Shown one piece after another: positions 34,414 through 35,653 of a stretch of DNA of 35,653 bases. The position numbers and the translations under genes were made by a program. Numbering within the stretch: the stretch's first letter is position 1; every line of letters begins with the position of its first letter. The DNA is taken from positions 1-35,653 of the forward strand of contig LVAE01000095.1 of NCBI GenBank assembly GCA_001603905.1, given 5' to 3'. The notes below the pieces were generated by a model. The model ran no database searches. It saw only the letters and a program-made list of their open reading frames with translations, and was not told the DNA's origin. The stretch is from Fibrobacterales bacterium Fibro_02. Lineage in GTDB: Bacteria; Fibrobacterota; Fibrobacteria; Fibrobacterales; Fibrobacteraceae.

Positions 34414-34430
34414 GCCGCTATTTGTGCGGC
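34414..34430 (-). promoter_or_regulatory. Hairpin in the leader of the vWA gene
   Basis: GCCGC-TATTTGT-GCGGC forms a 5-bp stem that ends a few nt before the GGAGG ribosome binding site of the vWA gene. No T run follows, so it is not a terminator; it could affect ribosome access. Confidence 0.35.
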
Positions 34431-34494
34431 TTAGGTGATGGTCGCTAGCTTGGCGCGTTCGCGTCTTTGCGTTTGCAACCGGTGAACGGAAACA

Positions 34495-34500
34495 ATTATA
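34495..34500 (-). promoter_or_regulatory. -10 box candidate of the vWA gene
   Basis: A perfect TATAAT on the minus strand (34500-34495) about 94 nt before the vWA start; no good -35 box is seen 17-18 nt upstream. Confidence 0.35.
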
Positions 34501-34515
34501 GAAGCGATAAAAGGG

Positions 34516-34543
34516 AAAATGGTCGCCTGGCAGGCGACATTTT
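34516..34543 (-). terminator. Terminator-like hairpin after the macro-domain gene
   Basis: GTCGCC-TGGCA-GGCGAC (34522-34538) flanked by AAAAT and ATTTT, which extends the stem with one bulged G. On the minus strand ATTTTCCC follows. It separates the macro-domain gene from the vWA gene. Confidence 0.55.
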
Positions 34544-34574
34544 AAAAGGGCCAATTTTGGCGTTTTTGGGGCGT

Positions 34575-35576
34575 TTATGCGCCGAGGGACGGTTGCCCGA
34601 ACTTGAAAAGCATGCTATTGATTTCCCAGATGTCGTACTTTTCGCGTTCGATGAAGAATTTGACAATCAGGTCGCCCGTATTGGAGGGCGAAAGTGCAAA
34701 TCCTGCGCGGGCAATCAGGTCTGCCGTTTCGTCGAGGTTCAGGCGCAGCGCAATGGCGAGCGCGAGTGCCGTCTTCTTGGTGGGCTTGTAATCCACGTTG
34801 CTGCGGATCTTGGAAAAATGCTTGCGGTCAAGATTCGCCTTCTTGTAGACATCGACATCGTCCAGGTTCTTTTCATGAATCAAGTGGAAAAGCTTGTTGC
34901 AGAAAGTTTCGCCCGGTTTCGCAAGAATGTCGTCAAGGGATTCGGCGCATAGACATTTTGCTTTGTCACACAGTTTGTCTATGCTCTCTTCGATGTCGAG
35001 CTTAATGCAATCCCTTTCGCTGTTGAGATTGCTCCAGCTGTCGTTCCTGTTTTCATCCCATCGCTGCCTTACATAATCGTGGACGTCGTCATATTTGTCC
35101 TGTACATAATTGTCGTCAATGTAGGCGTGAATGTCGCTGTACAGGTCTTCTGAAACTTCGAATGACTTGCGGTCAAAAACGACCAGCTGCACGTCCATCT
35201 CGTTTGTCTGTAAAAACTCGCCGATGGCCTTTAATGCAATCTTCAGCGCACTGTCCTTGGGGAATTTGAACACGCCGCTTGAAATCAGCGGAAATGCGAT
35301 CGACTCGCAACCGAGTTCCTTCGCCTTTTCAAGTGCGCCCGTGTAGCAGTTTTCAAGCGCGAGCGTTTCACCGGAAGCGCCACCGTTCCACTTGGGTCCG
35401 ACGGTGTGGATGATGTATTTTGCCTTCAAAGCGAATGCGGGGGTCACCGCGACTTCAGCGACCTTCAATGCCCCGACTTTTTCACGTGCCGCAAGCAGTT
35501 CCGCGTGGCCGGCCGCCTGGTAAATATGGTATTCCGCGCCACCTCCGCAAATGGGGTTCTTGTTTGCAGAATTCAC
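34575..35576 (-). CDS. Macro-domain protein with helical C-terminal domain; N-terminus disrupted (333 aa from GTG)
   Basis: The open part starts at a GTG (35576) that encodes the Val of a macro-domain DAIVNSANK motif. It continues GGGAEYHIYQAAGH, AKYIIHTVGPKWNGG, CESIAFPLISSGVFKFPKD and VQLVVFDRKSFEVSEDLYSDIHAYID, the ADP-ribose-binding core. A charged linker leads to a C-terminal helical domain (FSKIRSNVDYKPTKKTALALAIALRLNLDETADLIARAGFAL ... YDIWEINSMLFKF) that I recall in other macro proteins. The first beta-strand lies upstream of an in-frame TGA (35604-35606), so the GTG product would lack part of the nucleotide-binding fold. It is either a recent pseudogene, a sequencing error or a truncated protein. 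Confidence 0.75.
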   Translation of the reverse strand: MNSANKNPICGGGAEYHIYQAAGHAELLAAREKVGALKVAEVAVTPAFALKAKYIIHTVGPKWNGGASGETLALENCYTGALEKAKELGCESIAFPLISSGVFKFPKDSALKIALKAIGEFLQTNEMDVQLVVFDRKSFEVSEDLYSDIHAYIDDNYVQDKYDDVHDYVRQRWDENRNDSWSNLNSERDCIKLDIEESIDKLCDKAKCLCAESLDDILAKPGETFCNKLFHLIHEKNLDDVDVYKKANLDRKHFSKIRSNVDYKPTKKTALALAIALRLNLDETADLIARAGFALSPSNTGDLIVKFFIEREKYDIWEINSMLFKFGQPSLGA

Positions 35577-35639
35577 GATGGCGTCGGCCTTGACTTGGTA
35601 GTGTCAAGGGTTTTTCGCAAAAATAGTTTGTTCCAACAT
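35577..35639 (-). other. 5' remnant of the macro-domain reading frame with in-frame TGA
   Basis: On the minus strand ATG at 35639 starts MLEQTIFAKNP, then TGA (35606-35604), then HYQVKADAIV running straight into the macro domain in the same frame. The residues before and after fit a macro N-terminus (I-x-x-x-N-x-x ... VKADAIVN). A 7-bp inverted repeat, CCTTGAC...GTCAAGG (35588-35609), includes the stop codon. Confidence 0.6.
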
Positions 35640-35653
35640 CAGATCTAGGCTAC

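Noticed and set aside
35588..35609. Selenocysteine or programmed readthrough at the in-frame TGA of the macro gene
   Set aside because: The hairpin encloses the stop rather than lying downstream of it as in bacterial SECIS elements, macro domains have no selenocysteine role, and a nonsense mutation or base error is simpler.

Overview
The window looks like a chromosomal segment of a Fibrobacter-type bacterium (Fibrobacterota, FCB group). The best evidence is two lipoproteins carrying the Fibrobacter-specific FISUMP paralogous domain. Supporting points are a SecA with an extra N-terminal segment of the Bacteroidetes/FCB kind, a secreted GH30 polysaccharidase with a T9SS-like C-terminal tail, many lipoproteins, and a DUF4954 beta-helix protein. 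It is gene dense, with no rRNA, tRNA, IS element or CRISPR seen and no gene-free stretch over 300 bp.

Layout. 1-2.3 kb: an AT-richer edge with two small unknown genes (one a lipoprotein) and a DUF3990 (ADP-ribosyltransferase-like) gene overlapping a partner gene, a toxin-antitoxin-like pair. 2.3-6.9 kb, minus strand: a five-gene run of two large unknown lipoproteins, two FISUMP lipoproteins and a HAD phosphatase. 7.1-9.0 kb: a DUF975 membrane protein and a membrane-anchored metallophosphoesterase. 9.0-13.4 kb: a GT4 glycosyltransferase (interrupted in frame by a repeat-derived insert) with a possible degenerate-GGDEF partner, divergent from a translationally coupled DUF4954/metallopeptidase pair. 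13.4-17.6 kb, minus strand: GH30 hydrolase, AlkD-like DNA repair protein, PAS-GGDEF diguanylate cyclase. 17.7-19.6 kb: LpxL/HtrB-like acyltransferase divergent from a patatin phospholipase. 19.7-25.7 kb: small membrane protein, secA, Na+/solute symporter, probable outer-membrane protein. 25.8-29.3 kb, plus strand: BatD-like protein, an oxidoreductase/beta-propeller fusion, a secreted SH3-like protein. 29.4-33.6 kb, minus strand: recQ, periplasmic thioredoxin-fold protein, alanine/glycine:cation symporter. 33.7 kb to the end, minus strand: a 21-codon membrane microprotein, a vWA protein and a macro-domain protein whose N-terminus is broken by an in-frame TGA.

The most notable signals are: (i) an identical 17-bp palindrome in the same orientation and at nearly the same distance upstream of two unrelated genes (diguanylate cyclase and secreted SH3-like protein), which looks like a shared operator; (ii) consensus promoters whose -10 box sits only 6-7 nt from the ATG of the DUF3990 and GH30 genes, predicting leaderless mRNAs; (iii) the MocA/TolB-like fusion; (iv) the in-frame palindrome-rich insert in the glycosyltransferase; (v) the vWA/microprotein unit. 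All family calls are from reading motifs by eye; no database search was run.
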